A DNA stretch of 64,000 nt from Pullilachnospira sp963929535 (GCA_963929535.1 CAWVIZ010000005.1:62001-126000), one strand, 5' to 3'. Counted from the first letter of the stretch, positions 1 through 8,980 are shown. The notes: a model not told the origin generated them from the sequence alone. A program made the numbers and translations.

Positions 1-356
1 TCCTGATTCTGGATATTGGGGATGGAGTACCGGAGCTTTTCCGGCTTTTGGACCAGTGTACCAGCATCTACACACCGGTGAGAAATGATCCCATGTCCCA
101 GGCAAAGCTTCAGCAGTTTGAGAACCTCCTGAGGATGAGTGAAGGGGCAGAGGCACTGGAAAAGATCCAGAAAGTAAAGCTGCCGTATCATAGAATCACC
201 AGAAAGGGGCAGGGGTATCTGGATGACCTGGTGTGGAGTGAACTGGGAGATTATGTGAGGGAACTGCTGCGAAAGGGAGCAGACAGGACAAAGCAGGGGA
301 AGGAGGGAAAAAATGAATGGGGATGGAGCTCTTTACCGCAATCCGCCGGGAGCTGA
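1..356 (+). CDS. TadZ/CpaE-like pilus assembly ATPase, C-terminal part (5' end outside window)
   Basis: The frame is open from base 3 and runs to the stop at 354-356, so only about the last 117 residues are present. It begins LILDIGDGVPELFRLLD and continues with a Thr-Pro-Val-Arg-Asn-Asp stretch, which fits the end of a MinD-like P-loop protein where the partner is released. CpaE/TadZ proteins localise the Tad pilus machine at the membrane, and this family usually precedes CpaF, as here. The stop lies 40 bases inside the downstream CpaF gene, so the two are translationally coupled. The Walker A region is outside the window, so the family call rests mainly on gene order. Confidence 0.6.
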   Translation, partial: LILDIGDGVPELFRLLDQCTSIYTPVRNDPMSQAKLQQFENLLRMSEGAEALEKIQKVKLPYHRITRKGQGYLDDLVWSELGDYVRELLRKGADRTKQGKEGKNEWGWSSLPQSAGS

Positions 357-1510
357 TGGAACAGCTCAGCCAGGGAGAAGAATGGACTGATGATGAGATA
401 CAGGAGAAGATTGATGATCTGGTGATCCAAAGGACCAGAAATACAGGACTGTCAGTGTCAGATAAGACCAGGATCAGCCGGGAATTATTTTACTCTGTCA
501 GAAAGCTGGATGTGCTTCAGGAGCTTCTGGAAGATGACAGTGTGACAGAGATTATGGTTAATGGGTATCGGAACATATTTGTGGAGAGGGAAGGAAAGCG
601 GCAGCGTTGGGAAAAATGTTTCACCTCCCGGGAAAAGCTGGAGGATGTCGTGCAGCAGATTGCAGGGAAATGCAACAGGGTGATCAATGAAAATCAGCCC
701 ATTGTGGACGCCAGGCTGGCCGGCGGAGAAAGAGTCAACGCAGTGGTATATCCCGTGGCTCTGGAAGGGCCGGTGCTGACGATCCGCCGTTTTCCCGACA
801 CACCCATCACTATGGAATGGCTGATCCATAAAGGCAGTATCACCCAGGAGGCAGCAGATTTTCTGCAGGATATGGTGAGGGCAGGATATTCTATATTGAT
901 CGGGGGAGGAACTTCCTCTGGAAAAACAACATTTCTCAATGCCCTTTCCAATTATATTCCCCAAGAAGAAAGGATCATAACGATAGAAGATAATGCGGAA
1001 CTGCAGATCCAGGGAGTAGACAATCTGGTTCGGCTGGAGGCCAAGATGTCTAATATGGAAGGAAACCGGGAAATTACTATTCGGGATTTGATACGTACGG
1101 CCCTGCGAATGGCTCCCAACAGGATCATTGTAGGAGAAATCCGCGGGGAGGAAGCGATCGATCTTCTCCAGGCATGGAATACCGGGCATGACGGCAGTAT
1201 GGGTACGGCGCACGCCAACAGTACCAGAGATATGATCAGCCGGGTGGAGACGATGGTTTTAATGGGGCTCTCTCTTCCTCTGGAGGCGATACGCAGGCAG
1301 ATTGCATCCGGTATTGATCTGATGGTACATCTGGGGCGGCTCCGGGATCGCAGCAGAAGAGTACTGGAAATTACAGAAGTGACAGGATACGAGAATGGAG
1401 AAGTATTGCTGAATCCTCTCTATGTGTGGGATATGGGGAAAGGAAAGCTGGTCAGACGGGGGGAACTTCAAAATTGGGAAAAAATGAAAAGGGCAGGGAT
1501 TAGGGCATGA
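317..1510 (+). CDS. cpaF: CpaF/TadA-type secretion ATPase of the Tad pilus
   Basis: 397 residues, the usual CpaF length. The Walker A motif GGGTSSGKTT lies near residues 196-205 and a RIIVGEIRGEEA Walker B/Asp-box segment near 268-279, followed by the conserved GTAHANS histidine box. It is the hexameric motor at the inner face of the membrane that powers assembly of Flp pili or related pseudopili. The start at 317 has AGGAGG ten bases upstream; a second in-frame ATG at 323 is further from it. It overlaps the next gene by four bases (ATGA), so both sit in one operon. Confidence 0.95.
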   Translation: MGMELFTAIRRELMEQLSQGEEWTDDEIQEKIDDLVIQRTRNTGLSVSDKTRISRELFYSVRKLDVLQELLEDDSVTEIMVNGYRNIFVEREGKRQRWEKCFTSREKLEDVVQQIAGKCNRVINENQPIVDARLAGGERVNAVVYPVALEGPVLTIRRFPDTPITMEWLIHKGSITQEAADFLQDMVRAGYSILIGGGTSSGKTTFLNALSNYIPQEERIITIEDNAELQIQGVDNLVRLEAKMSNMEGNREITIRDLIRTALRMAPNRIIVGEIRGEEAIDLLQAWNTGHDGSMGTAHANSTRDMISRVETMVLMGLSLPLEAIRRQIASGIDLMVHLGRLRDRSRRVLEITEVTGYENGEVLLNPLYVWDMGKGKLVRRGELQNWEKMKRAGIRA

Positions 1511-2289
1511 GAAAACGGATCAAAAGAAAGAACAGGAAGTCTGTGGTCAGGTCAGACTATGACAGTTACAGACTCAGCAAGAGAGAATGGGCAGTGTACC
1601 TGGGGAAAGCAGCCGCGCTGTGCTGCTGCCTGAATTTTTTCTGCTACCGTTCATGGTGGGCATTTCCGGCGCTGGTTCCCTTCGGGATATGGTACGTTCG
1701 GCAGGCAAAGAAGGATAGGATCCGGAAGCGGAAGCAGAAGATCAACTATCAGTTCCGTACGGTACTGCAGTCCTTGAATACAGCAGTCAGAGCGGGATAT
1801 TCTCTGGAAAATGCCGTTGGGGAAAGCAGGAAGGATGTACAAAAAATATACGGAGAAAAGGATGAACTGGTGAGAGAACTGATCTATATAGAGAATCAGA
1901 TGGCAGTGGGAATTCCGGTGGAAAAGCTCTTTCAGGATCTGGGGGAGAGGAGCCATGTGGAGGATATACAGAGTTTTGGAGAGGTACTGGGAATTGCCAA
2001 GAGAACAGGAGGGAATCTGGCCGGGATCATGGAACAGATGAACCAGGTGTTGGGGGAAAAGATTCGTGTAAAGCAGGAAATTGATGTGAACATTTCTGGG
2101 AAAAAGATGGAGCAGATGGTTATGAGCCTGGTTCCCGGCGGTATGATCCTATATATGCAGATGTCATCTGGAAGTTTTTTGAGTATTTTGTACCATAATG
2201 CGGCGGGAGTATTTGTGATGACAGTCTGCCTGGCGGTGTATCTGTTCAGTTTCCGGATGGGAAGAAAAATCGTGGCTATTGACGTATAG
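1507..2289 (+). CDS. tadB: TadB-like inner-membrane platform protein
   Basis: 260 residues. A basic N-terminus and hydrophobic stretches near residues 35-60 precede a cytoplasmic T2SSF-type helical region (RTVLQSLNTAVRAGYSLENAV near 80-100), and a hydrophobic hairpin ends the protein. T2SSF proteins form the membrane platform that the CpaF motor drives. It is shorter than proteobacterial TadB, as is common for Clostridia. Start overlaps the CpaF stop. The position between CpaF and a second T2SSF protein supports TadB rather than TadC. Confidence 0.85.
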   Translation: MRKRIKRKNRKSVVRSDYDSYRLSKREWAVYLGKAAALCCCLNFFCYRSWWAFPALVPFGIWYVRQAKKDRIRKRKQKINYQFRTVLQSLNTAVRAGYSLENAVGESRKDVQKIYGEKDELVRELIYIENQMAVGIPVEKLFQDLGERSHVEDIQSFGEVLGIAKRTGGNLAGIMEQMNQVLGEKIRVKQEIDVNISGKKMEQMVMSLVPGGMILYMQMSSGSFLSILYHNAAGVFVMTVCLAVYLFSFRMGRKIVAIDV

Positions 2290-2330
2290 CAGAAACAGAA
2301 GATCAGCAGATACATAAAAGGGGTGAATAC

Positions 2331-3701
2331 ATGATGCGGATAGCAGCAGCGGCGATATTGATACTGCTGGCAGTTATGACGATATATGGAAGAAAGGAAG
2401 AAGGGTGCCCTTTATGGAAGCGGGGGATCAGGTGGTCCTGGAAGAACCTGAAGACAAGGGGATGGATTCCCTGGGAGTGGATGACAGAAAGAAACTATAT
2501 GCAGGCTGCAGTGGTTCTGACCATCGGCTGTCTTTTGACACTGGCTTACGGGATGCTGGCAAAAGACAGCGGGGATGGAAAAAATGTCATTTCCCTGGAA
2601 CGTCCGGAATATGGCCAGGGAGGGGTTCTGGAGGAACTGGAATACAAATGGACTGACCAGGATGGGGAATATAAGGAAGGGTCTGTTACCGTTCAGGTAG
2701 GGGAACGGAAATATACCCTTGCGGAGAAGGAAAATTTGCTGGATGCAGCCCAGAAGGAATTGGAGGAAATAATCCTGGGGGAAAATATATCTGCGGATAA
2801 GATCCAGCATCCGTTGGTATTGCCGGAGCAGATTGGAGAGATTCCTGTGAATATTACCTGGAGCAGCAGCCATCCCCAGTATGTGGACTGGACCGGAGCG
2901 CTGTCTCAGGAAATCCCCCAGGGAGGCGTGGAGATGGAGCTGCAGGGGCTGCTGGAAATTCAGGGAACACAACGGCTTTATAAAAAACAGATAAAGGTAT
3001 TTCCGGAAAATTTTGGGGAAAGTGAGAAAATGGAAAAACAGGTGGAAAAATTACTGGAGCTTGAAAATGAAAAAGAAGGAAAGACATTTGCGCTGCCGAC
3101 GGAGATCGACAGTATGAAGGTGGTATGGAATATTCCCGGAGAAGACATGGGAAATAAGGTTTTTCCCGCAGCGGCAATATGTTCGGTTTTGCTTTTATGG
3201 AGAGGAAAGCAGGAGGAGGAACTGCGGCGCAGAGATCGGAAACAACAGCTGTTAAAAGACTATCCGGAGCTTTTGAGCAGACTGACGCTTTTGCTTGGAG
3301 CAGGGATGAGTATGCGGCGGGCTCTGCAGCGGATGTCAGAGAATTATGAAAGCAGAAAAGAATACACGGGTGTACGGTATGCCTATGAGGAGATTCGGAT
3401 CACCTGCCTGGAAATGGAACAGGGGATATCGGAGAGGACAGCCTATGAACGTTTGGGAGAACGGTGCGGCCTTCTTCCCTATCGGACATTTTCCTCTTTG
3501 TTGGTGCAGAATCTGCAGAAGGGAAGCATGGGGATGCAGAAAATACTCCGGGAAGAAGCGGAAAAGGCGCAGCAGCAGCGCAGAGATCAGGCCAGAATTC
3601 TGGGAGAACAGGCATCTACCAAGCTGCTGGTCCCCATGATTCTGATGCTGCTGGTTGTATTTGTCATACTTATGGTCCCCGCATGGCTGTCCTTTGTGTG
3701 A
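2331..3701 (+). CDS. tadC: TadC-like platform protein with a large extracytoplasmic insertion
   Basis: 456 residues, much longer than a plain T2SSF protein. Membrane segments are seen near residues 1-18 and 57-76. A charged soluble stretch follows from about 80 to 277, then a short hydrophobic segment (FPAAAICSVLLLW), a T2SSF domain (LLSRLTLLLGAGMSMRRAL near 315-333) and a C-terminal membrane helix. Within the insertion, ITWSSSHPQYVDWTGAL near 173-189 resembles the atrophied bacterial Ig-like domains of surface proteins. The T2SSF assignment is firm; the Ig-like reading is inference. It belongs to the same operon as TadB with a 41-base gap. Confidence 0.82.
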   Translation: MMRIAAAAILILLAVMTIYGRKEEGCPLWKRGIRWSWKNLKTRGWIPWEWMTERNYMQAAVVLTIGCLLTLAYGMLAKDSGDGKNVISLERPEYGQGGVLEELEYKWTDQDGEYKEGSVTVQVGERKYTLAEKENLLDAAQKELEEIILGENISADKIQHPLVLPEQIGEIPVNITWSSSHPQYVDWTGALSQEIPQGGVEMELQGLLEIQGTQRLYKKQIKVFPENFGESEKMEKQVEKLLELENEKEGKTFALPTEIDSMKVVWNIPGEDMGNKVFPAAAICSVLLLWRGKQEEELRRRDRKQQLLKDYPELLSRLTLLLGAGMSMRRALQRMSENYESRKEYTGVRYAYEEIRITCLEMEQGISERTAYERLGERCGLLPYRTFSSLLVQNLQKGSMGMQKILREEAEKAQQQRRDQARILGEQASTKLLVPMILMLLVVFVILMVPAWLSFV

Positions 3702-3756
3702 AGGCAGCCATGGAAAAAGGCCTCGCAAAGAAGGCCATGAAAGGAGGTGAAGAGGT

Positions 3757-3924
3757 ATGGAGATGGTCAGACGTTTTTTCGCGGAAGAGGATGCGCTGGG
3801 TACTGTCGAGCTGATCCTGATTATCGTTGTGCTGATCGGACTGGTCATGATCTTTAAGAAACAGCTTACAAGTCTGGTGAATAACATTCTCTCCAAGATT
3901 ACAAGTCAAAGCAACAGCATCTGA
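3757..3924 (+). CDS. flp: Flp1-family type IVb pilin
   Basis: 55 residues, too short for most gene callers. A short charged leader MEMVRRFFAEEDALG is followed by TVELILIIVVLIGLVMIF and a small polar tail. This matches the Flp1-like putative pilin family of Clostridia: leader, processing Gly, a Glu soon after, then one hydrophobic helix. The start has AAGGAGGTG at 3740-3748, an unusually strong ribosome binding site, as expected for an abundant subunit. It is probably processed by the prepilin peptidase encoded at 6473-6883. The Glu is at +3 after the presumed cleavage Gly rather than at +5. Confidence 0.88.
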   Translation: MEMVRRFFAEEDALGTVELILIIVVLIGLVMIFKKQLTSLVNNILSKITSQSNSI

Positions 3925-4053
3925 GAACAGATGCCGGAAACATGTCTGAGACAGTGATGCGGTCCGGGAGGACAATGATCTGTCGGAAAATTCATTTCAG
4001 GGTTCGCAACTCTAAAATTCATTTCAATTAAGCACATAGAAGGAGGGTATCCC

Positions 4054-5535
4054 TTGAAGACGAAGGGCAGCGTAACGTTATTTATCAGTCTGCTGATGGC
4101 AGTGATTCTGGGAGTTTTTCAGGTCCTGTTCCAGTCCCTGCGGATCGCAGGGGGGAGAGTTCAGGCGGAAGCGGGAGTTGAGGAAGGCTTATATTCCGTG
4201 TTTTCCGATTATAATCGGGAACTGTTTGACAGATACCGCGTATTCTTCCTGGATGGAGGATATGGAAGTGGGGAATTTTCTCCTGGAATCATGATTTCCA
4301 TTGTAGAAGATAGTCTGAAGCAGAGCTGCTTTGCGGGGAAAAGGGGAAATTTATGGAATTGTTCGTATGAAACAGCAGCGATCACCGGCTATACACTTGC
4401 TACAGACCAACAGGGAAGGCCGTTTCGTGAACAGGCTGTTGGATATATGAAGGATACGCTGGGGATTCAGGGGATACAACTTCTTGCCGATCAGCTGAAA
4501 CAGCAGAAAAAGACAGCGGAAGAACAAGAGATACAGGGAGGCTATGAAAATGCCAGGGAGGCCCAGGATGAATACGAAAAGAAAAAAGAGGAAAAACAGA
4601 GACAGGATGAGGAAGACCGGAAACATGGAGATGTCTCTGCGGCGAATGCCGGTGAATCCGGAACCTCACAGGTGGAGGTTCCGGATGACTTCCAGAATCC
4701 TCTGGATATCATCCGCCAGGTGCAGAAAATGGGCCTGCTGGGCCTGGTGGTTCCAGCGGATATGCCGATCTCCCAGGAGACAATTTCTCTTGAGGAACAG
4801 CCTTCCCGAAGGAGTCTGAAGAATGGAATTGGCGTACCTGCTGTCCAGGCGGAAAGTTCAGCAATGGATGATCTTCTGTTTCTGCAGTATATGGTAGAGA
4901 TTCTGGGGTGCTATGGAGAAGAAAAAACAGAGAATGGTCTCCGATATCAGCTGGAATATGTAATAGGGGGAAAACATTCGGATCAGGAGAATCTGAAGAA
5001 GACAGTTCAGGAATTATTGGCGGTAAGAACCGCTGCCAATATGGTACACCTTCTCACGGATTCGGTAAAGCAGACCCAGGTCCACCAGATGGCGATGATC
5101 ATTGCCTCAGCAGTAGCGCTTCCCTTCCTGGAGGGAATCATCAGCCTTGCGCTCCAGGGAGCCTGGGCTTTTGGAGAAAGCGTCCTGGATATCCGTTGCC
5201 TTCTGAAAGGAGGGAACGTTCCCCTGGTAAAGAGTTCAGAAAGCTGGAAATTATCTCTGGAGAATTTGGGGAATATTCTGGAAGTTTTAAATCAGGAAGA
5301 GGGGAAGGAAAAAGCAGGGATGGATTATCAGGAATATCTGAGACTTCTGCTCTTTATGAAAGGAAGCCAGAGCAGACTGGACCGTACGATAGATCTGGCA
5401 GAGCAGGAGATGCGGGCAGGCGGTCAGGAAAATTTTCGCATGGATCTTTGTGTCTATGCATTGGAGGCAGAGATGGAAATACAGTGTGAAGATCAGAAAT
5501 TTTTGATTATGAGGTCTTACGGATATGGAATGTAG
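4054..5535 (+). CDS. DUF5702 protein of the Tad locus
   Basis: 493 residues, TTG start with AGGAGGG at 4041-4047. The N-terminus KGSVTLFISLLMAVILGVFQ is a pilin-like membrane helix. It is followed by a GGRVQAEAGVEEGLYSVFSDY region and a Lys/Glu/Gln-rich coiled coil near residues 150-190. DUF5702 proteins occur almost only in Clostridia Tad clusters and probably act as TadG-like pseudopilin or envelope components; the exact role is unknown. The next gene starts inside its last codons. A 129-base gap separates it from the pilin gene. Confidence 0.72.
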   Translation: MKTKGSVTLFISLLMAVILGVFQVLFQSLRIAGGRVQAEAGVEEGLYSVFSDYNRELFDRYRVFFLDGGYGSGEFSPGIMISIVEDSLKQSCFAGKRGNLWNCSYETAAITGYTLATDQQGRPFREQAVGYMKDTLGIQGIQLLADQLKQQKKTAEEQEIQGGYENAREAQDEYEKKKEEKQRQDEEDRKHGDVSAANAGESGTSQVEVPDDFQNPLDIIRQVQKMGLLGLVVPADMPISQETISLEEQPSRRSLKNGIGVPAVQAESSAMDDLLFLQYMVEILGCYGEEKTENGLRYQLEYVIGGKHSDQENLKKTVQELLAVRTAANMVHLLTDSVKQTQVHQMAMIIASAVALPFLEGIISLALQGAWAFGESVLDIRCLLKGGNVPLVKSSESWKLSLENLGNILEVLNQEEGKEKAGMDYQEYLRLLLFMKGSQSRLDRTIDLAEQEMRAGGQENFRMDLCVYALEAEMEIQCEDQKFLIMRSYGYGM

Positions 5536-6463
5536 ACGGGGCGGAAATTGGGATATAGAGGAATGTCCTCCGGATAAATGGAAGGAAGGGAGGGTAAACA
5601 TTCAGGATTGTCCGGAGACAGGCCCCCAACCAATCCGGCAGGCAGAAAAAATCCGGAGGATATTCCTTTGTGTCCAGGGAAAACGGCAGCTGCTGACCGG
5701 GAGAAAAGCAGCGAGGGCCGGACTGACCGTGGAGGCAGCTTTTGTGGTACCGTTGTTTCTTCTGGCAATGGCGGCAGTGATCAGCCTTCTGGATATCTAC
5801 CGGATACAGGCAGAGGTAAAAACATCTCTGAGCGAAAGTGCCAGAGAATTGGGGATGTATGCCTATGCGGCGGATACAGGCAGTGACTCTCCGGTGGGAG
5901 GCGCTGTATCCACTGCTGTCTGTGCGCTATATGGACGGCAGAAGCTGCCGGACCTGGGAGAAAATGTACAGGTCACATTGGCCAGATCTTCGTATAAGGG
6001 TGGTGTGATAACACTTACCGCCGACATTTTTTATACCCTTCCGGTGACCTTTGGACCTGTAAAAACTCTTCATCTGGTGAACACAGCAAGCGCGGGCGTC
6101 TGGGTGGGGGATACGAAAGAAAAATGGACAGGCAATAGCGGTGGTTCGGAAGAAATGGTTTACATAACGGAAAATGAAAGCGTATATCATACTTCAGCTT
6201 CCTGTACCCACATTCATCTGTCGATTCATGTGGGGAGCAAAGATGCTGTTGAAAATCTGCGCAACGAATATGGAGAACGGTATCAAAGCTGCGCCAAGTG
6301 CCGGGGAGATGCGAATGGGGGAACTGTATACTATTCCGATAAAGGGAACTGCTATCACAGCAGCGCCGCATGCAGCGGGCTGAAGAGGACCGTAAAATTG
6401 GTAAAAAAATCAGAGGTTTCAGGAAAACAAATGTGCCAGCGGTGTCAGGCAAGGGAGGGATGA
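5525..6463 (+). CDS. TadE-like pseudopilin with two C-terminal Cys/His modules
   Basis: 312 residues. LTVEAAFVVPLFLLAMAAV near residues 67-85 is the TadE signature (Glu at the head of the membrane helix). The C-terminal third carries two copies of one pattern: YHTSASCTHIHL near 221 followed by CAKC near 257, and CYHSSAACSGLK near 275 followed by CQRC near 304. Each copy therefore offers one Cys plus a CxxC and a His, which suggests metal binding or disulphides outside the cell. TadE proteins are minor pilins of the Tad machine. Start overlaps the DUF5702 gene; the true start could be somewhat later because the first 60 residues lack features. Confidence 0.8.
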   Translation: MECRRGGNWDIEECPPDKWKEGRVNIQDCPETGPQPIRQAEKIRRIFLCVQGKRQLLTGRKAARAGLTVEAAFVVPLFLLAMAAVISLLDIYRIQAEVKTSLSESARELGMYAYAADTGSDSPVGGAVSTAVCALYGRQKLPDLGENVQVTLARSSYKGGVITLTADIFYTLPVTFGPVKTLHLVNTASAGVWVGDTKEKWTGNSGGSEEMVYITENESVYHTSASCTHIHLSIHVGSKDAVENLRNEYGERYQSCAKCRGDANGGTVYYSDKGNCYHSSAACSGLKRTVKLVKKSEVSGKQMCQRCQAREG

Positions 6464-6472
6464 AAAAGCAAA

Positions 6473-6883
6473 ATGAAGTGGCTTGCCGTATGTTATCTGG
6501 GATTCAATGCCTGGACAGACGCCAGAAAAAAGGAGATCGATCTGAGGATAACCGCAGCAGCAGGGGCAGTTTGTCTGGTATTGCGGGCTGCGGGACTGGA
6601 TGGCGGATGGAAGATTACATTTCTGTCTTTCTTTCCGTGTATTGTACTGTTTCTGATGGGAAGGCTGCTGCAGAATGGTATAGGACTGGGAGACGCAGTT
6701 GTTGCCGGTATGATGGGGGTACTGATGCCCGCCGGGGAAGTGATGGGGTGTTTGATTTTAGGATTTTTTATGGCGGGTTTCTGGGGAATCTTAGGACAGA
6801 TCCGCGGAAATAGAAAGAGGGATGAGAAGATACCGTTGGTGCCGTTTCTGTTGGTGAGTTATCTGGTGAGGTGTTTGATGTGA
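6473..6883 (+). CDS. A24-family prepilin peptidase (TadV/CpaA-like)
   Basis: 136 residues, several hydrophobic helices. The two catalytic aspartates of the family are visible: WTDARKKEI near residue 15 and the GxGD motif in GIGLGDAVV near 70-78. It lacks the N-terminal methylase domain of PilD, as TadV-type enzymes do. It should cleave the Flp pilin and the TadE-like proteins of this operon at the membrane. It starts 10 bases after the TadE-like gene and overlaps the following one. Confidence 0.87.
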   Translation: MKWLAVCYLGFNAWTDARKKEIDLRITAAAGAVCLVLRAAGLDGGWKITFLSFFPCIVLFLMGRLLQNGIGLGDAVVAGMMGVLMPAGEVMGCLILGFFMAGFWGILGQIRGNRKRDEKIPLVPFLLVSYLVRCLM

Positions 6884-7308
6884 GAAAAAAGAAATGGATA
6901 CTTGCAGGATATCTGACGGTAGAGTCCAGTATCCTGTTTCCGGTAATCTGTATCATGACGGGAATCATGCTTTCTCTGACCATTCATGTATACCAGAGGG
7001 CCTGGTATACTGCTGCTGCCTGTGAAAGTGTGTTGACGGGAAGCGGAAAGGGGATTTTGGAGGGGACGGATGGCGTGAAATTTGCAGAGGAGAAATGGGA
7101 AGGGCTTCAGAATGGATTCTATCTGAAGCCAGAAAAAATGTCGGCACAAATCCAGGGAGATCAGGATCGTGTCAGTGTCCGGGCAGCAGGAAGTACTGTG
7201 TTCTGGGGAATCCATGGATTGGATTTGGAGATTCAAAAGGAGATGAAGATCCTGCGTCCAGTGAAATTTATCCGGAAAGCCGCAGCCTGGAAAGATGGAG
7301 GCGCATGA
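6871..7308 (+). CDS. Second TadE/TadF-like pseudopilin
   Basis: 145 residues. YLTVESSILFPVICIMTGIML near residues 14-34 repeats the TadE pattern of a Glu before a long hydrophobic helix, followed by a soluble extracytoplasmic domain without cysteine modules. GTG at 6871 overlaps the peptidase gene by 13 bases; a GTG at 6880 would give a four-base overlap and is equally plausible. Inferred to be a minor pilin paired with the product at 5525-6463. Confidence 0.75.
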   Translation: MFDVRKKKWILAGYLTVESSILFPVICIMTGIMLSLTIHVYQRAWYTAAACESVLTGSGKGILEGTDGVKFAEEKWEGLQNGFYLKPEKMSAQIQGDQDRVSVRAAGSTVFWGIHGLDLEIQKEMKILRPVKFIRKAAAWKDGGA

Positions 7309-8831
7309 GAACCATGAAAACCGAAATACAACGAGATATGAAGCATAGCTTTTTTCTGGTTTGGACTGAAGCCGGAGTAAGGGAATCCTATGAGATAAGG
7401 ATGATCACAGAGAATAAAATTCCCGGATTACTTCCCTGCCAATGTCGGCCGTTGGATGATCAGGTTCAGATGTGCTTTGATATCGATTCCCTTTTTTCTC
7501 TTGCGGAATTGGCAGCAGAGAAAAAGCTGAAGTCCGGATCGATTCTGGCACTTATAAAAAATCTGTATATGGCATCGGAAGGGCTGGAGGAATTCCTTTT
7601 GAAGCCGGAGCGCCTGAGTCTGAATCCAGAGCATATCTTTGCGGATAGGGAGATGGGGCAGATGTTTTTCTGCTATATGCCGGAGCGGGAAAAGAATACG
7701 GGAGAAGCGTTCAGAGAATTGACGGAATATCTCCTTCCAAGGCTGGATCATCAGGATGCAGAGGGAGTTGCTCTGGGATACGGAATCTATCGGTATTCCA
7801 TGGAGGAGGAATTCCGGATGGATACGTTAAAGCAGACGGTGCAAGCTATTCTGGAAAAGAACAGCAGAATGCCAGGAACAAAATGGAAGCCGGAGGAAGA
7901 AGAACTCTGGGAATCAGAAGAAGAAAGGGTTCGCCGGCTGCGGCATGAGGAGGCGCTGGAAGCTTTTTTTGGAGAAGATCGTGAAGAAGAACAGGAACAA
8001 CCGGAAGGGAGATGGAAAATTGCGGTGTCAGCAGGTATTCTCCTGGTCCACCTGGGAATAGGATATGCTCTGTGGAAAAGAGGGTCTCTCTATCTGGGCG
8101 TATGGGGAATAATCGGAATCCTGGGAGCGGCAGCTGCAGGAGTGGGTGTTTTCCTAAGGAATAGGGAAAGAGAAGAAAAAGAGGGAGAGGAAAAATATCA
8201 TCAAATGCGGGAATGGCGGAAAGATTTTGAAAGCCAGCATGAAGAATGGGGAAAACAACGCAGTGAATCCGGAAGCGGGGAGCAACAGAAAGACAGAGAG
8301 CGAAGATGGAAAAGGGGAGATATTGAGTATAAGCAGGAAAAAAGAGGAGAGAAATGGGAATCGGAACAGTATGAAAGGAGAGAAGAGGAAAATGGAGAGA
8401 TGGAAATACACAGAATTCAGATGGAAGATAGAGGATCCGGAAAATCATGGGGAGAGGACATCCGGGAGGGAAAGAAAGAGATGCCGGAAATGGACGAGAC
8501 GGATGTGCTGGGTTCGGTTCCGGAGGCCAGGATATACTGTCTTCGCGAAATCGCTTCGCAGGAAGGAGAAATCCTCCGGCTTACAGGTCGGAGAGTGCAT
8601 ATCGTCGGAAAACTGACCGGAACGGCAGATCTGTTGATCCGTTCCCCTACTGTCAGCAGAATTCATGCCAGAATACGAAAAACGGGAAACCAGTGGATGA
8701 TAAAGGATATGAATTCAAAAAACGGAACATACATAAACGGAAAGCGTATTTGCGGTGAACAGGAGGCGGAATTGAAAGAAGGAGATCAGGTGCGTTTCGC
8801 TGAAAAAAGCTATGTCTTCGGCAGGGAATAG
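7305..8831 (+). CDS. DUF6382 - transmembrane - FHA domain protein
   Basis: 508 residues from ATG 7305, which overlaps the preceding stop; ATG 7314 is an alternative. The N-terminal 170 residues resemble the DUF6382 region of Tad-linked proteins. Two hydrophobic segments lie near 238-285, then a very charged Lys/Glu/Arg linker to about 420. The C-terminus is an FHA domain with the VSRIHARI, DMNSKNGTYINGKRI and LKEGDQVRF motifs of a phosphothreonine-binding fold. No kinase gene is nearby. Last gene of the Tad operon; it may tether a phosphoprotein to the machine, which is inference. Confidence 0.83.
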   Translation: MRTMKTEIQRDMKHSFFLVWTEAGVRESYEIRMITENKIPGLLPCQCRPLDDQVQMCFDIDSLFSLAELAAEKKLKSGSILALIKNLYMASEGLEEFLLKPERLSLNPEHIFADREMGQMFFCYMPEREKNTGEAFRELTEYLLPRLDHQDAEGVALGYGIYRYSMEEEFRMDTLKQTVQAILEKNSRMPGTKWKPEEEELWESEEERVRRLRHEEALEAFFGEDREEEQEQPEGRWKIAVSAGILLVHLGIGYALWKRGSLYLGVWGIIGILGAAAAGVGVFLRNREREEKEGEEKYHQMREWRKDFESQHEEWGKQRSESGSGEQQKDRERRWKRGDIEYKQEKRGEKWESEQYERREEENGEMEIHRIQMEDRGSGKSWGEDIREGKKEMPEMDETDVLGSVPEARIYCLREIASQEGEILRLTGRRVHIVGKLTGTADLLIRSPTVSRIHARIRKTGNQWMIKDMNSKNGTYINGKRICGEQEAELKEGDQVRFAEKSYVFGRE

Positions 8832-8870
8832 ACAGAAACGGCTCTGTGGAGTATAATAAAGAACAGCCAA

Positions 8871-8937
8871 ACGCTAAACGTGTGCCACCGGCACACAGCG
8901 CCGCCAAATGGACATGTGGGCATGTCCGCTTGGCTCG
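8871..8937. repeat. Dispersed palindromic repeat, compound copy
   Basis: Two hairpins side by side: GTGTGCC-ACC-GGCACAC at 8880-8896, and GCCAAATGGACATG with CATGTCCGCTTGGC at 8903-8934. The first is the core of the 51-bp repeat arrayed at 53886-54140 and 63107-63259, here in reverse orientation. The second is an imperfect version of the perfect palindrome at 63534-63569. It fills the gap between the FHA and rhomboid genes and has no T-run typical of a terminator. Confidence 0.8.
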
Positions 8938-8980
8938 CTGCCTGAGAAAATAAAAAGACGGAGAGGCAGGGAAGAAAAAT

